A DNA stretch of 64,000 bases from JACMLD01 sp038207265 (GCA_038207265.1 JBBQZZ010000015.1:1-64000); one strand, 5' to 3'. Counted from the stretch's first letter, positions 7,352 to 17,366 are shown. Notes: a model not told the origin generated them from the sequence alone. Made by a program: numbers and translations.

Positions 7352-9751
7352 ATGAAAACAGAAAATATTGCTTCATCAATTGAAACATTATCACCAGACT
7401 TGCTTCAAAAGATGAATGCCTATTGGCGTGCAGCCAACTATCTTTCAGTAGGTCAGATTTATTTGTATGACAATCCATTGTTGAAAGAGCCGCTAAAACT
7501 GGAGCATGTAAAACCGTTGGTGCTGGGGCACTGGGGCACAACGCCGGGACAGAATTTTATTTATGTACATCTTAACCGTGTAATTAAAAAGTATGATCTT
7601 GATATGTTTTACATCGCTGGTCCGGGCCATGGCGGGCCTGCAATAGTGGGCAACGTTTATTTAGAAGGAACCTGGAACGATGTATATCCAAATATTACAC
7701 AGGATGAAGCCGGCTTAAAAAAACTATTCAAACAATTTTCATTCCCCGGTGGAATTTCAAGCCATGTTGCACCTACAACTCCTGGTTCAATTCATGAAGG
7801 CGGGGAGTTGGGGTATTCACTAAGCCATGCTTTTGGCGCTGCATTTGACAATCCTGATTTAATTGTTGCATGTGTTGTTGGAGATGGTGAAGCGGAAACA
7901 GGGCCGTTGGCTACTGCATGGCATTCGAATAAATTTCTGAACCCGATTACGGATGGTGCCGTGCTGCCGATACTTCATCTGAATGGGTATAAAATCAGCA
8001 ACCCAACTATATTGGCCCGCATAGAACATGAAGAGTTGGAACAATTTTATAGAGGCTGTGGATGGATACCTTATTTTGTTGAAGGAGATGATCCTGCAAC
8101 AATGCATCAACTCATGGCTACAGCCACAGATAAAGCAATAGAAGAAATTCATCGCATACAGGGTATGGCAAGAGATGCAAACGACAATACAAGGCCCCGC
8201 TGGCCAATGATCATTTTAAGATCGCCCAAAGGATGGACAGGACCAAAAGAGGTGGACGGCGTGCCTAATGAAGGAACTTTTCATTCGCACCAGGTGCCTA
8301 TATTAGTTGATGCTGATCATCCGCAACATGTTGAACAACTTGAACGCTGGATGAAAAGTTATAAAGCAGAAGAGTTGTTTGATGAGAGTGGGCGGTTTAT
8401 CCCTGAGCTGGCTGAATTAGCGCCTATAGGTAACCGTAGGATGGGCGCTAACCTGCATACCAACGGCGGTATATTATTGCACGACCTGGTTATGCCGGAC
8501 TTTCGCAATCATGCAGTAAAAGTTACTGCGCCGGGTGCAGTAATGGGGCAGGATACGATGATACTGGGAAATTTTTTGCGGGATGTAGAAAAGCTAAATC
8601 ATGAGCATCATAACTTCCGTGTATTTGGCCCTGATGAAACGGTTTCAAATTTATTGGGAGCTGTTTTCCAAGTCACCAACCGCCAATGGGAAGCAAGAGA
8701 AAAAATAAACGATGAGTTTCTTGCGCCATCCGGGCAGGTACTGGATTCCATGTTGAGTGAACACCAATGCCAGGGTTGGCTGGAAGGTTATTTGCTTACC
8801 GGTCGTCATGGCATGTTCAATAGTTATGAAGCTTTTATTCGCATTGTTGATTCTATGTTTAGTCAACACGCAAAGTGGTTGAAAGTAACATCAGAATTAC
8901 CATGGAGAAGAAAAATCGCGTCACTTAATTATTTATTGGCTTCACACGTTTGGCAGCAGGATCACAATGGTTTTACACACCAGGATCCTGGTTTTCTTGA
9001 TCATGTCATGAATAAAAAAGCGGATGTGGTACGAGTTTATCTGCCACCAGATGCCAATTGCCTCTTATCGGTTTTCGATCATTGTTTACGAAGCAGGCAT
9101 TATGTAAATGTTGTAGTAGCAGGCAAACATCCATTACCGCAATGGCTTACTATGGATGAAGCGGTAATTCATTGCACTGAAGGGATTGGTATCTGGCAAT
9201 GGGCAAGTAATGACCAGGGAATTGAACCCGATGTTGTGATGGCATGCTGTGGTGATACACCTACGTTGGAATTACTGGCTGCGGTTTCAATATTGAGAGA
9301 ACACCTGCCCAAATTAAAAATAAGAGTGGTGAATGTGGTTGACCTTATGAAACTGCAACCGCACACGGAGCATCCGCATGGATTAAATGAAAAGGATTAC
9401 GATTCGATATTCACTAAAGACAAGCATATCATTTTTAATTTTCACGGTTATCCATGGTTGGTACACCGTCTCACTTATCGCCGTGCAAACCGTAATCTTC
9501 ATGTAAGAGGCTATAAAGAAGAAGGTACTATCACCACGCCATTTGATCTAAGAGTACAAAATGATATTGACCGTTTTCATTTAGTGATAGATGTAATAGA
9601 CCGCGTGCCACATTTAGGCAGTAAAGGTGCTTATCTAAAGCAACAACTACAAGATAAGTTAATTGAACACAAACATTATGTAAGTGAACATGGTAAAGAC
9701 ATGCCCGAAATTCTCAACTGGAAATGGAAAATATCAGACTCAAATAAATAG
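7352..9751 (+). CDS. xfp: Phosphoketolase (xylulose-5-phosphate/fructose-6-phosphate)
   Basis: This product of about 799 residues carries the phosphoketolase signatures: GPGHGGPA in the N-terminal third, the block with SSHVAPTTPGSIHEGGELGYSLSHAFGAA near residue 130-165, and the thiamine-diphosphate motif GDGEAETG near 175-182. The enzyme splits xylulose-5-P or fructose-6-P with phosphate to acetyl phosphate plus glyceraldehyde-3-P or erythrose-4-P. A GTG at 7349 directly precedes the ATG at 7352; the ATG is the more likely start. Acetate kinase upstream can turn the acetyl phosphate into ATP. Aldolase and phosphoglucomutase follow on the same strand within 60 bases. Confidence 0.97.
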   Translation: MKTENIASSIETLSPDLLQKMNAYWRAANYLSVGQIYLYDNPLLKEPLKLEHVKPLVLGHWGTTPGQNFIYVHLNRVIKKYDLDMFYIAGPGHGGPAIVGNVYLEGTWNDVYPNITQDEAGLKKLFKQFSFPGGISSHVAPTTPGSIHEGGELGYSLSHAFGAAFDNPDLIVACVVGDGEAETGPLATAWHSNKFLNPITDGAVLPILHLNGYKISNPTILARIEHEELEQFYRGCGWIPYFVEGDDPATMHQLMATATDKAIEEIHRIQGMARDANDNTRPRWPMIILRSPKGWTGPKEVDGVPNEGTFHSHQVPILVDADHPQHVEQLERWMKSYKAEELFDESGRFIPELAELAPIGNRRMGANLHTNGGILLHDLVMPDFRNHAVKVTAPGAVMGQDTMILGNFLRDVEKLNHEHHNFRVFGPDETVSNLLGAVFQVTNRQWEAREKINDEFLAPSGQVLDSMLSEHQCQGWLEGYLLTGRHGMFNSYEAFIRIVDSMFSQHAKWLKVTSELPWRRKIASLNYLLASHVWQQDHNGFTHQDPGFLDHVMNKKADVVRVYLPPDANCLLSVFDHCLRSRHYVNVVVAGKHPLPQWLTMDEAVIHCTEGIGIWQWASNDQGIEPDVVMACCGDTPTLELLAAVSILREHLPKLKIRVVNVVDLMKLQPHTEHPHGLNEKDYDSIFTKDKHIIFNFHGYPWLVHRLTYRRANRNLHVRGYKEEGTITTPFDLRVQNDIDRFHLVIDVIDRVPHLGSKGAYLKQQLQDKLIEHKHYVSEHGKDMPEILNWKWKISDSNK

Positions 9752-9806
9752 ATTTTAAAACGCTGACCTAAACTTCAACATCCGTATCATAAGAATATTG
9801 TATCAA

Positions 9807-10826
9807 ATGAATAAGCAAACATTAAAAGATACCATCCAGCAACTCTTCACCGGCAATAAAGGATTGCTGGCAATGGACGAAAGCACCGGTACATGCAACA
9901 AACGTTTCGCCGCAACAGGCATTGCGCAAACAATCGAGATGCGTCGTAAGTATCGTGAACTGATTGTTACAACACCCGGTTTGACTGAAAGTATTGGCGG
10001 TGCCATTTTGTATGATGAAACCATCAGGCAGCAAACAAAAGATGGAGTACCGATGGCTGATGTACTGGTAAAAGCAGGAATCATCCCCGGAATAAAAGTT
10101 GACACGGGTGCTAAACCAATGGCTGGTTTTTCCAATGAAAAAATCACCGAAGGTTTGGATGGCCTACGGGAACGATTAGCCGAATATAAAAAGATGGGTG
10201 CACGTTTTGCCAAGTGGCGTGGTGTAATTACGATTGGTAATGACATTCCAACAACAGCCTCTATTAGAGCTAATGTGCATGCGCTTGCAAGATATGCAGC
10301 CTTATGCCAGGAGGCAGGCATTGTACCAATTGTAGAACCCGAAGTGTTGATGACCGGTGATCATACAATACAGCGTTGTTATGATGTAACAGAGAATGCA
10401 TTGAAAATACTTTTTTATCAATTGTATATTTATAAAATAGATCTGGAAGGAATGATCTTAAAGCCAAACATGGTAATTGCCGGAACAGAAAGCGCTAATC
10501 AAAACAGCATTGACGAAGTAGCAGAAGCAACCGTGTATTGTTTGCTTGCATCAGTTCCCGCGGGTGTACCTGCCGTTGCATTTTTATCGGGCGGACAATC
10601 TCCTGAAAAAGCATCTGCACACCTGAATGCCATTAATAAATATTATAAAGATCGGTTACCCTGGATCGTTAGTTTTTCTTTTGCAAGAGCCATTCAGCAA
10701 CCGGCGTTGGACATTTGGAAAGGCCAGGAAGCTAATGTAGCAGCAGCACAAAAGTTATTATATCACCATGCTAAGCTTAATAGTACAGCACGTGCCGGGA
10801 ATTATACCGCAGCAATGGAAAAGTAA
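9807..10826 (+). CDS. Class I fructose-bisphosphate aldolase
   Basis: The sequence matches animal/plant-type class I aldolases: N-terminal GLLAMDESTGTCNKRFAATGI, KWRGVI near 137, EPEVLMTGDH near 178 and the Schiff-base lysine segment GMILKPNMV near 215. A TTG nine bases upstream could extend the frame by three residues, but ATG 9807 gives the normal N-terminus. The protein is about 339 residues, the usual length. It interconverts fructose-1,6-bisphosphate with dihydroxyacetone-P and glyceraldehyde-3-P in the cytoplasm, linking the phosphoketolase product back to hexose phosphates. It is 12 bases from phosphoglucomutase, so the two are surely co-transcribed. Confidence 0.96.
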   Translation: MNKQTLKDTIQQLFTGNKGLLAMDESTGTCNKRFAATGIAQTIEMRRKYRELIVTTPGLTESIGGAILYDETIRQQTKDGVPMADVLVKAGIIPGIKVDTGAKPMAGFSNEKITEGLDGLRERLAEYKKMGARFAKWRGVITIGNDIPTTASIRANVHALARYAALCQEAGIVPIVEPEVLMTGDHTIQRCYDVTENALKILFYQLYIYKIDLEGMILKPNMVIAGTESANQNSIDEVAEATVYCLLASVPAGVPAVAFLSGGQSPEKASAHLNAINKYYKDRLPWIVSFSFARAIQQPALDIWKGQEANVAAAQKLLYHHAKLNSTARAGNYTAAMEK

Positions 10827-10838
10827 AATACAGTAATC

Positions 10839-12479
10839 ATGGAAATTAGCCCCTTGGCGGGAAAGCCAGCAGAACAAAACATACTTGTCAATATCCCCCG
10901 GCTTGTAACTGCTTATTATTCGGAAGTACCTGATGCTAATGTAAAGGATCAACGTGTTGCATTCGGTACTTCGGGTCACCGTGGGTCTTCATTCACCAAT
11001 TCTTTTAATGAAAATCATATTCTTTCGATTACACAGGCAATTTGTCTTTACCGCAAAGAACAAGAAATTAATGGCCCTTTATATCTTGGCTTTGATACGC
11101 ATGCGCTTTCAGCGCCTGCCTTCTCTACCACAATGGAAGTATTGGCTGCAAATAATGTTGAAGTAATGATTGCTATTGGTGATGAATACACGCCTACTCC
11201 GGTTATCTCTCATGCTATCTTACAATACAATTCCGGACGAAAGACTGGTTTGGCTGATGGCATCGTTATTACGCCTTCACACAACCCACCCGGTGATGGC
11301 GGATTTAAATACAATTCATCCAATGGGGGACCCGCGTCAGGCACGATTACCAATTGGATAGAAGCGAAAGCAAACGAATTATTGCAAACTAATCTTCAAT
11401 CGGTAAAAAGAATTCATTTTGCAAAAGCAATCAAGGCTGCAACAACACACCGTTATGATTATTTGAATACTTACATTAATGATCTTGGAAATATTATTGA
11501 CATGGATCTTATTCGCGATTCAAAGATCAATATAGGCGTTGATCCGCTTGGCGGCGCGGGCGTTCACTATTGGGAACCCATTGCAGAGCGATATAAACTC
11601 AATTTGACAGTAGTAAACAAAATAGTTGATCCAACTTTTGGTTTTATGACAGTGGATTGGGATGGTAAGATTCGAATGGATCCATCTTCAACTTATGCGA
11701 TGCAACGTTTAATTGAAATGAAAGATCGTTTTGATATTTCATTCGCATGCGATACCGATCACGATCGGCATGGAATTGTTACAAAGAGTTCTGGTTTATT
11801 AAATCCCAATCATTATTTATCTGTGGCAGTTTCCTACTTGTTACAACATCGCCCGGATTGGAATAAAAAATCTTCTGTTGGCAAGACCGTCGTAACTACT
11901 CAACTCATTGATCGCATTGCAAAAAAGTTGGGTCGACAAATTGATGATGTACCGGTTGGATTTAAATGGTTCGTGGATGGGTTGTTGGATTCGTCACTTT
12001 GCTTCGGTGGCGAAGAAAGTGCAGGCGCGTCTTTTTCACGATTGAATGGAAGTGTTTGGACTACTGATAAAGACGGATTTATACCGGCTTTACTTTCGGC
12101 TGAGATAACGGCAAATATGAAAAAAGATCCGGGAGTAATTTATAATGAACTGACAAAAGAATTTGGTGAACCTTTTTATGATCGCATTGAAGCAAAAGCA
12201 ACTCTTGAACAAAAAGAAAAGCTAAGTAAACTTTCACCCGATATGATCAAACAAAAAGATTTAGCGGGTGAAATAATTATTGATTTACTCACAAAAGCTC
12301 CGGGAAATAATGCCGCAATTGGTGGATTAAAAGTGAGTAGCGAAAATGGTTGGTTTGCAGCACGACCATCCGGCACAGAAGACATTTATAAAATTTATGC
12401 CGAAAGTTTTTTGAGTAAGAATCATCTTAAAAAAATTATTGATGAAGCACAAATTATTGTAAATGCACAATTTAAATAA
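10839..12479 (+). CDS. pgm: Phosphoglucomutase (alpha-D-glucose phosphate-specific)
   Basis: The 546-residue product has all four phosphohexomutase motifs: AFGTSGHRG near residue 41-49, catalytic phosphoserine loop TPSHNPPGDGG near 145, metal-binding DTDHDRHG near 305, sugar-binding GGEESAG near 391 and phosphate-binding RPSGTEDIYK near 509. It interconverts glucose-1-P and glucose-6-P. Lying behind phosphoketolase and aldolase, and before a glycoamylase-like protein, it probably feeds glycogen- or glucan-derived glucose-1-P into the local pathway. It starts 12 bases after the aldolase stop. Confidence 0.96.
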   Translation: MEISPLAGKPAEQNILVNIPRLVTAYYSEVPDANVKDQRVAFGTSGHRGSSFTNSFNENHILSITQAICLYRKEQEINGPLYLGFDTHALSAPAFSTTMEVLAANNVEVMIAIGDEYTPTPVISHAILQYNSGRKTGLADGIVITPSHNPPGDGGFKYNSSNGGPASGTITNWIEAKANELLQTNLQSVKRIHFAKAIKAATTHRYDYLNTYINDLGNIIDMDLIRDSKINIGVDPLGGAGVHYWEPIAERYKLNLTVVNKIVDPTFGFMTVDWDGKIRMDPSSTYAMQRLIEMKDRFDISFACDTDHDRHGIVTKSSGLLNPNHYLSVAVSYLLQHRPDWNKKSSVGKTVVTTQLIDRIAKKLGRQIDDVPVGFKWFVDGLLDSSLCFGGEESAGASFSRLNGSVWTTDKDGFIPALLSAEITANMKKDPGVIYNELTKEFGEPFYDRIEAKATLEQKEKLSKLSPDMIKQKDLAGEIIIDLLTKAPGNNAAIGGLKVSSENGWFAARPSGTEDIYKIYAESFLSKNHLKKIIDEAQIIVNAQFK

Positions 12480-12594
12480 TGTTTAATTCAGTCCTGTCCT
12501 AATCCCATAAAGAATTTATATCCCTATATTTATAAACAAATTATTTCAGATGATTTAAATTAAAGTTATATGCCTGTTTATGTAACTTAAAATA

Positions 12595-13935
12595 ATGAAA
12601 GATTCAAAACTAGAAAACCTTCCTGTAACAGATCCACAAGGAACAGATGAGGACATGTTGGATAAACTGCAACGCGAAACTTTTGATTACTTTTTAAATG
12701 AAGTAAATCCTGTAACAGGGCTGGTTGCGGATAAAACAGAACCCGGTTTTCCGTCAAGTATAGCTGTTACCGGAATGGCAATTACTACCTATATAGTTGG
12801 TGTTGAAATAAAATTGCTTCCCAGAAAAAAAGCAATTGAAAGAATACTTAAGATTTTGAGATTCTTTTATGACAGCCAGCAGGGAAAGCAGGCAAGTGCT
12901 ACCGGCTATAAAGGATTTTATTATCATTTTCTAAAAATGAATAATGGGGAAAGAGAATGGAATTGTGAATTATCCACTATAGATACATCTTTGTTTATTG
13001 CCGGCGCCTTGTGTGCGGCAGGCTATTTCAAAAGGAAAAACAGAGAAGAAGCAGAAATAAGAGACCTGGCTGATAAACTTTATCGCAGGATTGACTGGCA
13101 ATGGGCAATGAATAACGGAGATACAATATGCCACGGATGGAAACCCCGGTCAGGTTTTCTACCTTATCGATGGGATGAGAATTATAGTGAAGCTATTATC
13201 ATGTACATATTGGCGTTAGGTTCTCCAACTTTCCCCATTAAACCTGGGAGTTATAAAAAATGGACAGATACCTTTAATGTAACAAAAGTGTATAATAGCT
13301 CTTATTTATATGCCGGTCCTTTATTCATACACCAGTTCTCCCACATGTGGATTGATTTTCGCGGAATACATGATGCATTTAATAAAAAAGCAGGTTTTGA
13401 TTATTTTGAAAACAGTAGGCGTGCAACTTATATTCACCGCCAATATGCCATTGAAAATAAATTGCATTTTGAACATTATGGAAAGTATTGCTGGGGCTTA
13501 ACTGCAAGTGATGGCCCTGGCAAAAAAAATTTAAAGATTGATGGTAAGAAAAGAGTTTTTTACAATTATATAGCAAGAGGTGCTCCGTACGGTCCTGATG
13601 ACGGCACTGTTTCTCCCTGGGCCGTCGTAGCCTCACTTCCGTTTGCACCTGAAATAGTAATCGAAACCATTCGTCATGCTATAGAAAAATTGAATTTAAA
13701 ACCACATAGATTATATGGATTTGACGCCAGCTTCAATCCAACTTTTCCAGAGAAGATTACAAATCCTCATGGCTGGGTTTCTCCATGGAGATTTGGGTTA
13801 AACCAAGGTCCCATTGTTATAATGATTGAAAACTATAAGACTGAATTGATATGGAATATTATGAAACAATGCCCCTATTTAATCAAAGGTCTTCGAATAG
13901 CAGGTTTCGGTGATGGATGGTTAGATAAAATATGA
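12595..13935 (+). CDS. Glycoamylase-like domain protein (glucoamylase family)
   Basis: This 446-residue protein has the PF10091-type glycoamylase layout: QRETFDYFLNEVNPVTGLVADK at the start, WNCELSTIDTSLFIAGAL, YSEAIIMYILALGSPTFPI, LFIHQFSHMWIDFRGI, CWGLTASDGP and PYGPDDGTVSPWAVVASLPFAPE. Proteins of this kind are alpha/alpha-barrel glycoside hydrolases, some acting on beta-1,2- or other glucans. Most Bacteroidota members carry a lipoprotein signal; here none is visible (MKDSKLENLPVTDPQ), suggesting a cytoplasmic role. It ends the + strand metabolic run, 115 bases after phosphoglucomutase, and may deliver glucose to it. Confidence 0.85.
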   Translation: MKDSKLENLPVTDPQGTDEDMLDKLQRETFDYFLNEVNPVTGLVADKTEPGFPSSIAVTGMAITTYIVGVEIKLLPRKKAIERILKILRFFYDSQQGKQASATGYKGFYYHFLKMNNGEREWNCELSTIDTSLFIAGALCAAGYFKRKNREEAEIRDLADKLYRRIDWQWAMNNGDTICHGWKPRSGFLPYRWDENYSEAIIMYILALGSPTFPIKPGSYKKWTDTFNVTKVYNSSYLYAGPLFIHQFSHMWIDFRGIHDAFNKKAGFDYFENSRRATYIHRQYAIENKLHFEHYGKYCWGLTASDGPGKKNLKIDGKKRVFYNYIARGAPYGPDDGTVSPWAVVASLPFAPEIVIETIRHAIEKLNLKPHRLYGFDASFNPTFPEKITNPHGWVSPWRFGLNQGPIVIMIENYKTELIWNIMKQCPYLIKGLRIAGFGDGWLDKI

Positions 13936-14213
13936 TATGACTTGTTTTCTTTTCGGAATTTAATGAAATTGAAATACCAAGTTGGCTGGACAAAGCATAG
14001 TACCACTTAAATGGTATTGGAGCAAATTACAGGATGGTATACCTTGTATTCATTCTTACATCTTTCAAATTCAATATACTCAATTTTTAAAAAACAAGTT
14101 TATGCTCACAAAACAACTTTACCCGAACCGTTGGCACTCCTGCTCAATAAGCAATTCTTTTTACTACTATTGACTTCTTTTTTTTATATACTTGTTTTTT
14201 CTCAGGAGAGCAG

Positions 14214-15045
14214 CTGTCCCGGCCCCTTATAAACTGGACAGATTTCTATAGATAGTTTAGTAATTTTTTATTTTCAAAAGGGATCGGATCATATTTTTCC
14301 ATGTGGTTTCGGGAGCCTGACGATTGAGTGAACCATGTCTTCTTTTTTCATTGTACCACTTGTAATATCGATCGATAATCATTTGTGCATGATAAATTGA
14401 TTCAAACTCGAACCGGTCTATGACTTCTCGTTGAAGGTTTGAGTGCAGTGCTTCGATATAGGCATTGTCCTCGGGTGTTGCTACATGAGAGAACTCCTGG
14501 TAAACACCTTTGTCTTTGAGGTATTCTCTGACTACTGTTGCAATGAACTGCGATCCATTATCATTTCTGAGCGACATTCCTTCTGTTTTGTATTCAAGCA
14601 ACATCAGCGATAACATTACCAGGACATCTCCTTTTTTAATGCTGTGTTTCAGCATATGGATCAGAACCTTCCGGCTATAGATATCCATGACCGTTAGCAG
14701 AAGTGCATTTCTACCGGTTCCCTGCACATGAACATATTTTATATCCATAGACAGGTATTGCAATGGACGCTCAGGCCGGAGGCTTCTGAACCGGATAAAA
14801 TTTCTTTTAAACGGCATCACCCTGATTCTTGATCCATAAAGCAATTTTGATTCCTTCATCATTCTGTAGACTTTCTTATGATTAATAACCCATCCAATCT
14901 CTTTAAGTTCATCAGTTAAATTGCGATACCCGTAACAACAAAACGCCTGTGACAAGGTGTTCTCTATATCTTTTATCACTACTGCGTTCTCAACCAACTC
15001 GCCATCCTGATTCACACTGTGTGTACTAGCATAACAAATTGGCCA
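14214..15045 (-). mobile_element. 5'-truncated IS3-family insertion sequence
   Basis: The element is defined by its transposase and by the right-end sequence: tgtcccggcccc at 14215-14226, and a short dyad, ctgtcc (14214-14219) with ggacag (14236-14241). This dyad sits just beyond the transposase stop, where an IS3 terminal repeat would be. At the transposase's N-terminal side the coding frame breaks at an in-frame TGA (15046-15048), with no orfA and no matching terminal repeat, so the left part has been lost. It separates the metabolic island from the AraC gene. Confidence 0.7.
14257..15045 (-). pseudogene. IS3-family transposase OrfB, N-terminus missing
   Basis: The longest frame (GTG at 15015, 252 residues; open to 15045) carries the HTH_21 region FCCYGYRNLTDELKEIGWVINHKKVYRMMKESKLL and an intact DDE core: first Asp in LSMDIKYVHVQG, second Asp in SLRNDNGSQF, Glu in YIEALHS. 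What is missing is the N-terminal part and any orfA. The codons just upstream still look transposase-like (CYASTHSV) before an in-frame stop at 15046-15048. Without the start region and orfA, transposition by this copy alone is unlikely, although the catalytic core seems undamaged, suggesting fairly recent decay. Confidence 0.8.
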
Positions 15046-15107
15046 TCATAGTAGTAAGCGGTTCGAATTCATTGCTGACGGACGAAACAAAAAAGCTGGT
15101 GTGCCCT

Positions 15108-15149
15108 GCGAAACGGGGCGGGGATAATTGTTTCGCCGCCCCAAAGGGG
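15108..15149. repeat. GC-rich cluster of overlapping inverted repeats
   Basis: Three short inverted repeats interlock here: gcgaaac (15108-15114) with gtttcgc (15130-15136); ggggcgg (15115-15121) with ccgcccc (15136-15142); and cccc (15139-15142) with gggg (15146-15149). They cannot all form together, so they offer alternative hairpins. The block is much richer in GC than its surroundings. It lies between the truncated IS and the AraC gene. The rest of 15046-15335 shows no coding frame I can support. Confidence 0.5.
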
Positions 15150-15335
15150 CATTAAAAATAACCCTGTCTTCCCGAAGTAAAAGCAAATTAAAAACTTGCT
15201 GAGTTTTTGAATTTGCACACAGAAATCAGGGATTTGATTATGATTTAAGAACTATTCACCATTCGTCACTATTCTATAAAAATATTTCCAAAATGAAGTT
15301 TCTTTACAGTAGCTCCATAAAGTATCATTTTAGCT

Positions 15336-16301
15336 ATGAATTTGCTTCAAAATTGTTGCGTCATCAAGTCATTTCCCAATTTCGATAAAAGCGGATTTGA
15401 TATGTACACGTACAATTCTCAATTTAAAACTGCTAATGTCATTATACACGCAAGCTCAAAAGAAGTTTCCTATCCCGAACATTGGGGCCCATTATCTATT
15501 AAATGTGCTTTTAAGGGAAAAGAATTTTATAGGGTAAACAATTGTAATTATGCTGTAGCTGATGAAAACTATCTGGTGATCAATGATGGGAACCATTACA
15601 GTAGTTATATTGATTCAATTGCGGAGGTGGAATCCTTCACCATTAATTTTTCTCAGTCATTTGTCAAAGAATTTATGGAAAGCGCAAATGAAACAGACGA
15701 AGCATTGCTTGCAAATTTCAGAAATTTCGACAATAATAACAATGTGGAAATTATTGAACGGCTCTATTTACATGATGATTCTGTAGGCCCTGTTATTTTC
15801 CGGATGCTGCAGCTTACTGAGGAGGATTTTGACGGTAACGAAGGGCAAATAGAAGAACTTTATTTTTTACTTTTGGAAAGGTTACTTCATAAGCAGAAAG
15901 CCACGTTGAATGAAGTAAGCCGTATACAAGCCGTTAAGAAGAGCACACAAATTGAACTATACAAACGGCTCTACCGTGCCAAAGACTATATTGATTCCTG
16001 CTATGAGGAAGAAATAACTATCCAGCATTTGGCAACTGTATGTTGGCTGAATCAGTCGTACTTTTTACGCCAGTTCAAGAAATATTTTAGAATATCCCCA
16101 CTTCAGTACATTATTTCTAAAAGAATGGAAGCGGCAAAGAGAATGCTTGAAAAGGATGCTTTTATGCCCATTTCAGAAGTTTGCACGCAGGTTGGATACA
16201 GCGATATTTCTTCTTTCAGTAAGTTATTCAAGGGCTTTTACAACTCATCACCTGAGAAATTCCGAATGTTGCATCATAATAAAATTGTTAATCCGGTATA
16301 G
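15336..16301 (+). CDS. AraC-family transcriptional regulator
   Basis: The 321-residue protein has a cupin-like N-terminal sensing region (about 20-190) and a C-terminal AraC/XylS double helix-turn-helix at about 210-312. The DNA-binding part includes EEITIQHLATVCWLNQSYFLRQFKKYFRISPLQYI and ISEVCTQVGYSDISSFSKLFKGFYNSSPEKFR, the family signature. An alternative ATG at 15402 would remove 22 residues before MYTYNSQF. The neighbours on the minus strand are an alpha/beta hydrolase and a protease; the target is not evident. Confidence 0.9.
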   Translation: MNLLQNCCVIKSFPNFDKSGFDMYTYNSQFKTANVIIHASSKEVSYPEHWGPLSIKCAFKGKEFYRVNNCNYAVADENYLVINDGNHYSSYIDSIAEVESFTINFSQSFVKEFMESANETDEALLANFRNFDNNNNVEIIERLYLHDDSVGPVIFRMLQLTEEDFDGNEGQIEELYFLLLERLLHKQKATLNEVSRIQAVKKSTQIELYKRLYRAKDYIDSCYEEEITIQHLATVCWLNQSYFLRQFKKYFRISPLQYIISKRMEAAKRMLEKDAFMPISEVCTQVGYSDISSFSKLFKGFYNSSPEKFRMLHHNKIVNPV

Positions 16302-16352
16302 ACAGTTCATATTCTATCGTAATTAGCCTTGGGTTTTCTATTCTGTTTTAAT

Positions 16353-17366
16353 CTACCTGAGATGTTTATTTTTTTTTATGGCCCAAAAAATTTCTTTAAT
16401 GGCATCAATAACTGCCTGCGGGTCTTCTAAGTGAATATTATGCCCGCTATTATAATCAATGATATGTTTGCTGTTGGTTGATAAATGAGCAAGCTCTCCC
16501 TGTAATTTTAATCTTTCTGTTTCAAGTTCTGCTGAATCAGTTCTTCCCTCATATCCGCCGCTTCCTTTTGTAAGAACCATCAAGGGAATATTTCCGAGTT
16601 TATAAGAAGCTTTACCTTTGTGTTTATACATATCTGCTACATCTTCGGGTGACCAATCCATTTCAGCCATTGCAGCATCCCTGTATGCTGGTTGAGATTG
16701 CGCCCATATTTGCAACTGCTGAAGCGTGGGTGAAAGTTTATTGAGCGGAAACTCAATCGTAGAATCTAATGTTCCTGCTTCTTTAATAGTTGAAACAGGT
16801 TTAAAAAATGTTTGCACCGTTCGCACAGACCTGCCCTTCGCCAGTTGGCGGATACGCATGGGAGTATCGCCACCCATAAAAATTCTTTGGTCTTCCTGAA
16901 CAGCTTCAACCAAAACCATTCCTGCAACTTCATTAGGATAATATCTTGCAAAAGCCCTTACAAGAAATCCTCCGAAAGATTGACCAACAAAAATGTAAGG
17001 AGCTTTTATTCCTGCATTATGCAATGCAGTATGTAATTCAAAACATATTTGTTTACTTGTTCTTGGTACAGGACCCGGTTCACTCCATGAATAACCAGCC
17101 CTGTCATAAGAAACAGTTTTTGCAAATTTTGCGACCTCAGGCTGTACAAGGCTCCACACAAATGAAAAATCTGCACTTCCATTTTCGAATAGCACTGTCG
17201 GGTTGCCTTTACCCTGGATATTTAAATGCAGTTTGTGGCCCCCGGCATCAACTAAAATCCCCAGAGGCAAAGGATTCTTATTTACCTGGCTGTATGCGTT
17301 GCTCACAATGCAGATCAGCAAAAGCTGACTGCAAAAGATTAAAATATTTACTTTTAAAATATTCAT
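16353..17366 (-). CDS. Secreted alpha/beta hydrolase
   Basis: The chosen ATG (17366) gives MNILKVNILIF..., a clean signal peptide ending near AYSQ; the upstream ATG at 17405 would add 13 residues before it. The mature protein has the hydrolase fold: SYDRAGYSWSEPG, nucleophile elbow VGQSFGG (Ser in G-x-S-x-G), and a C-terminal catalytic His in NSGHNIHLEDPQ. There is an acidic candidate in the segment before it. It should act in the periplasm on an ester or similar bond; the substrate is unknown. It is the last gene of a minus-strand group with the S41-like protease and the short putative lipoprotein. Confidence 0.85.
   Translation of the reverse strand: MNILKVNILIFCSQLLLICIVSNAYSQVNKNPLPLGILVDAGGHKLHLNIQGKGNPTVLFENGSADFSFVWSLVQPEVAKFAKTVSYDRAGYSWSEPGPVPRTSKQICFELHTALHNAGIKAPYIFVGQSFGGFLVRAFARYYPNEVAGMVLVEAVQEDQRIFMGGDTPMRIRQLAKGRSVRTVQTFFKPVSTIKEAGTLDSTIEFPLNKLSPTLQQLQIWAQSQPAYRDAAMAEMDWSPEDVADMYKHKGKASYKLGNIPLMVLTKGSGGYEGRTDSAELETERLKLQGELAHLSTNSKHIIDYNSGHNIHLEDPQAVIDAIKEIFWAIKKNKHLR

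Noticed and set aside
14011..14232. Plus-strand frame of 73 residues after the glycoamylase gene
   Set aside because: No domain, signal or spacing support; its hydrophobic stretch comes from T-rich intergenic DNA at the IS end.
15108..15142. H-type pseudoknot from interleaved repeats
   Set aside because: Both connecting loops would be zero or near zero bases across seven-pair stems, which is sterically impossible; alternative hairpins fit better.
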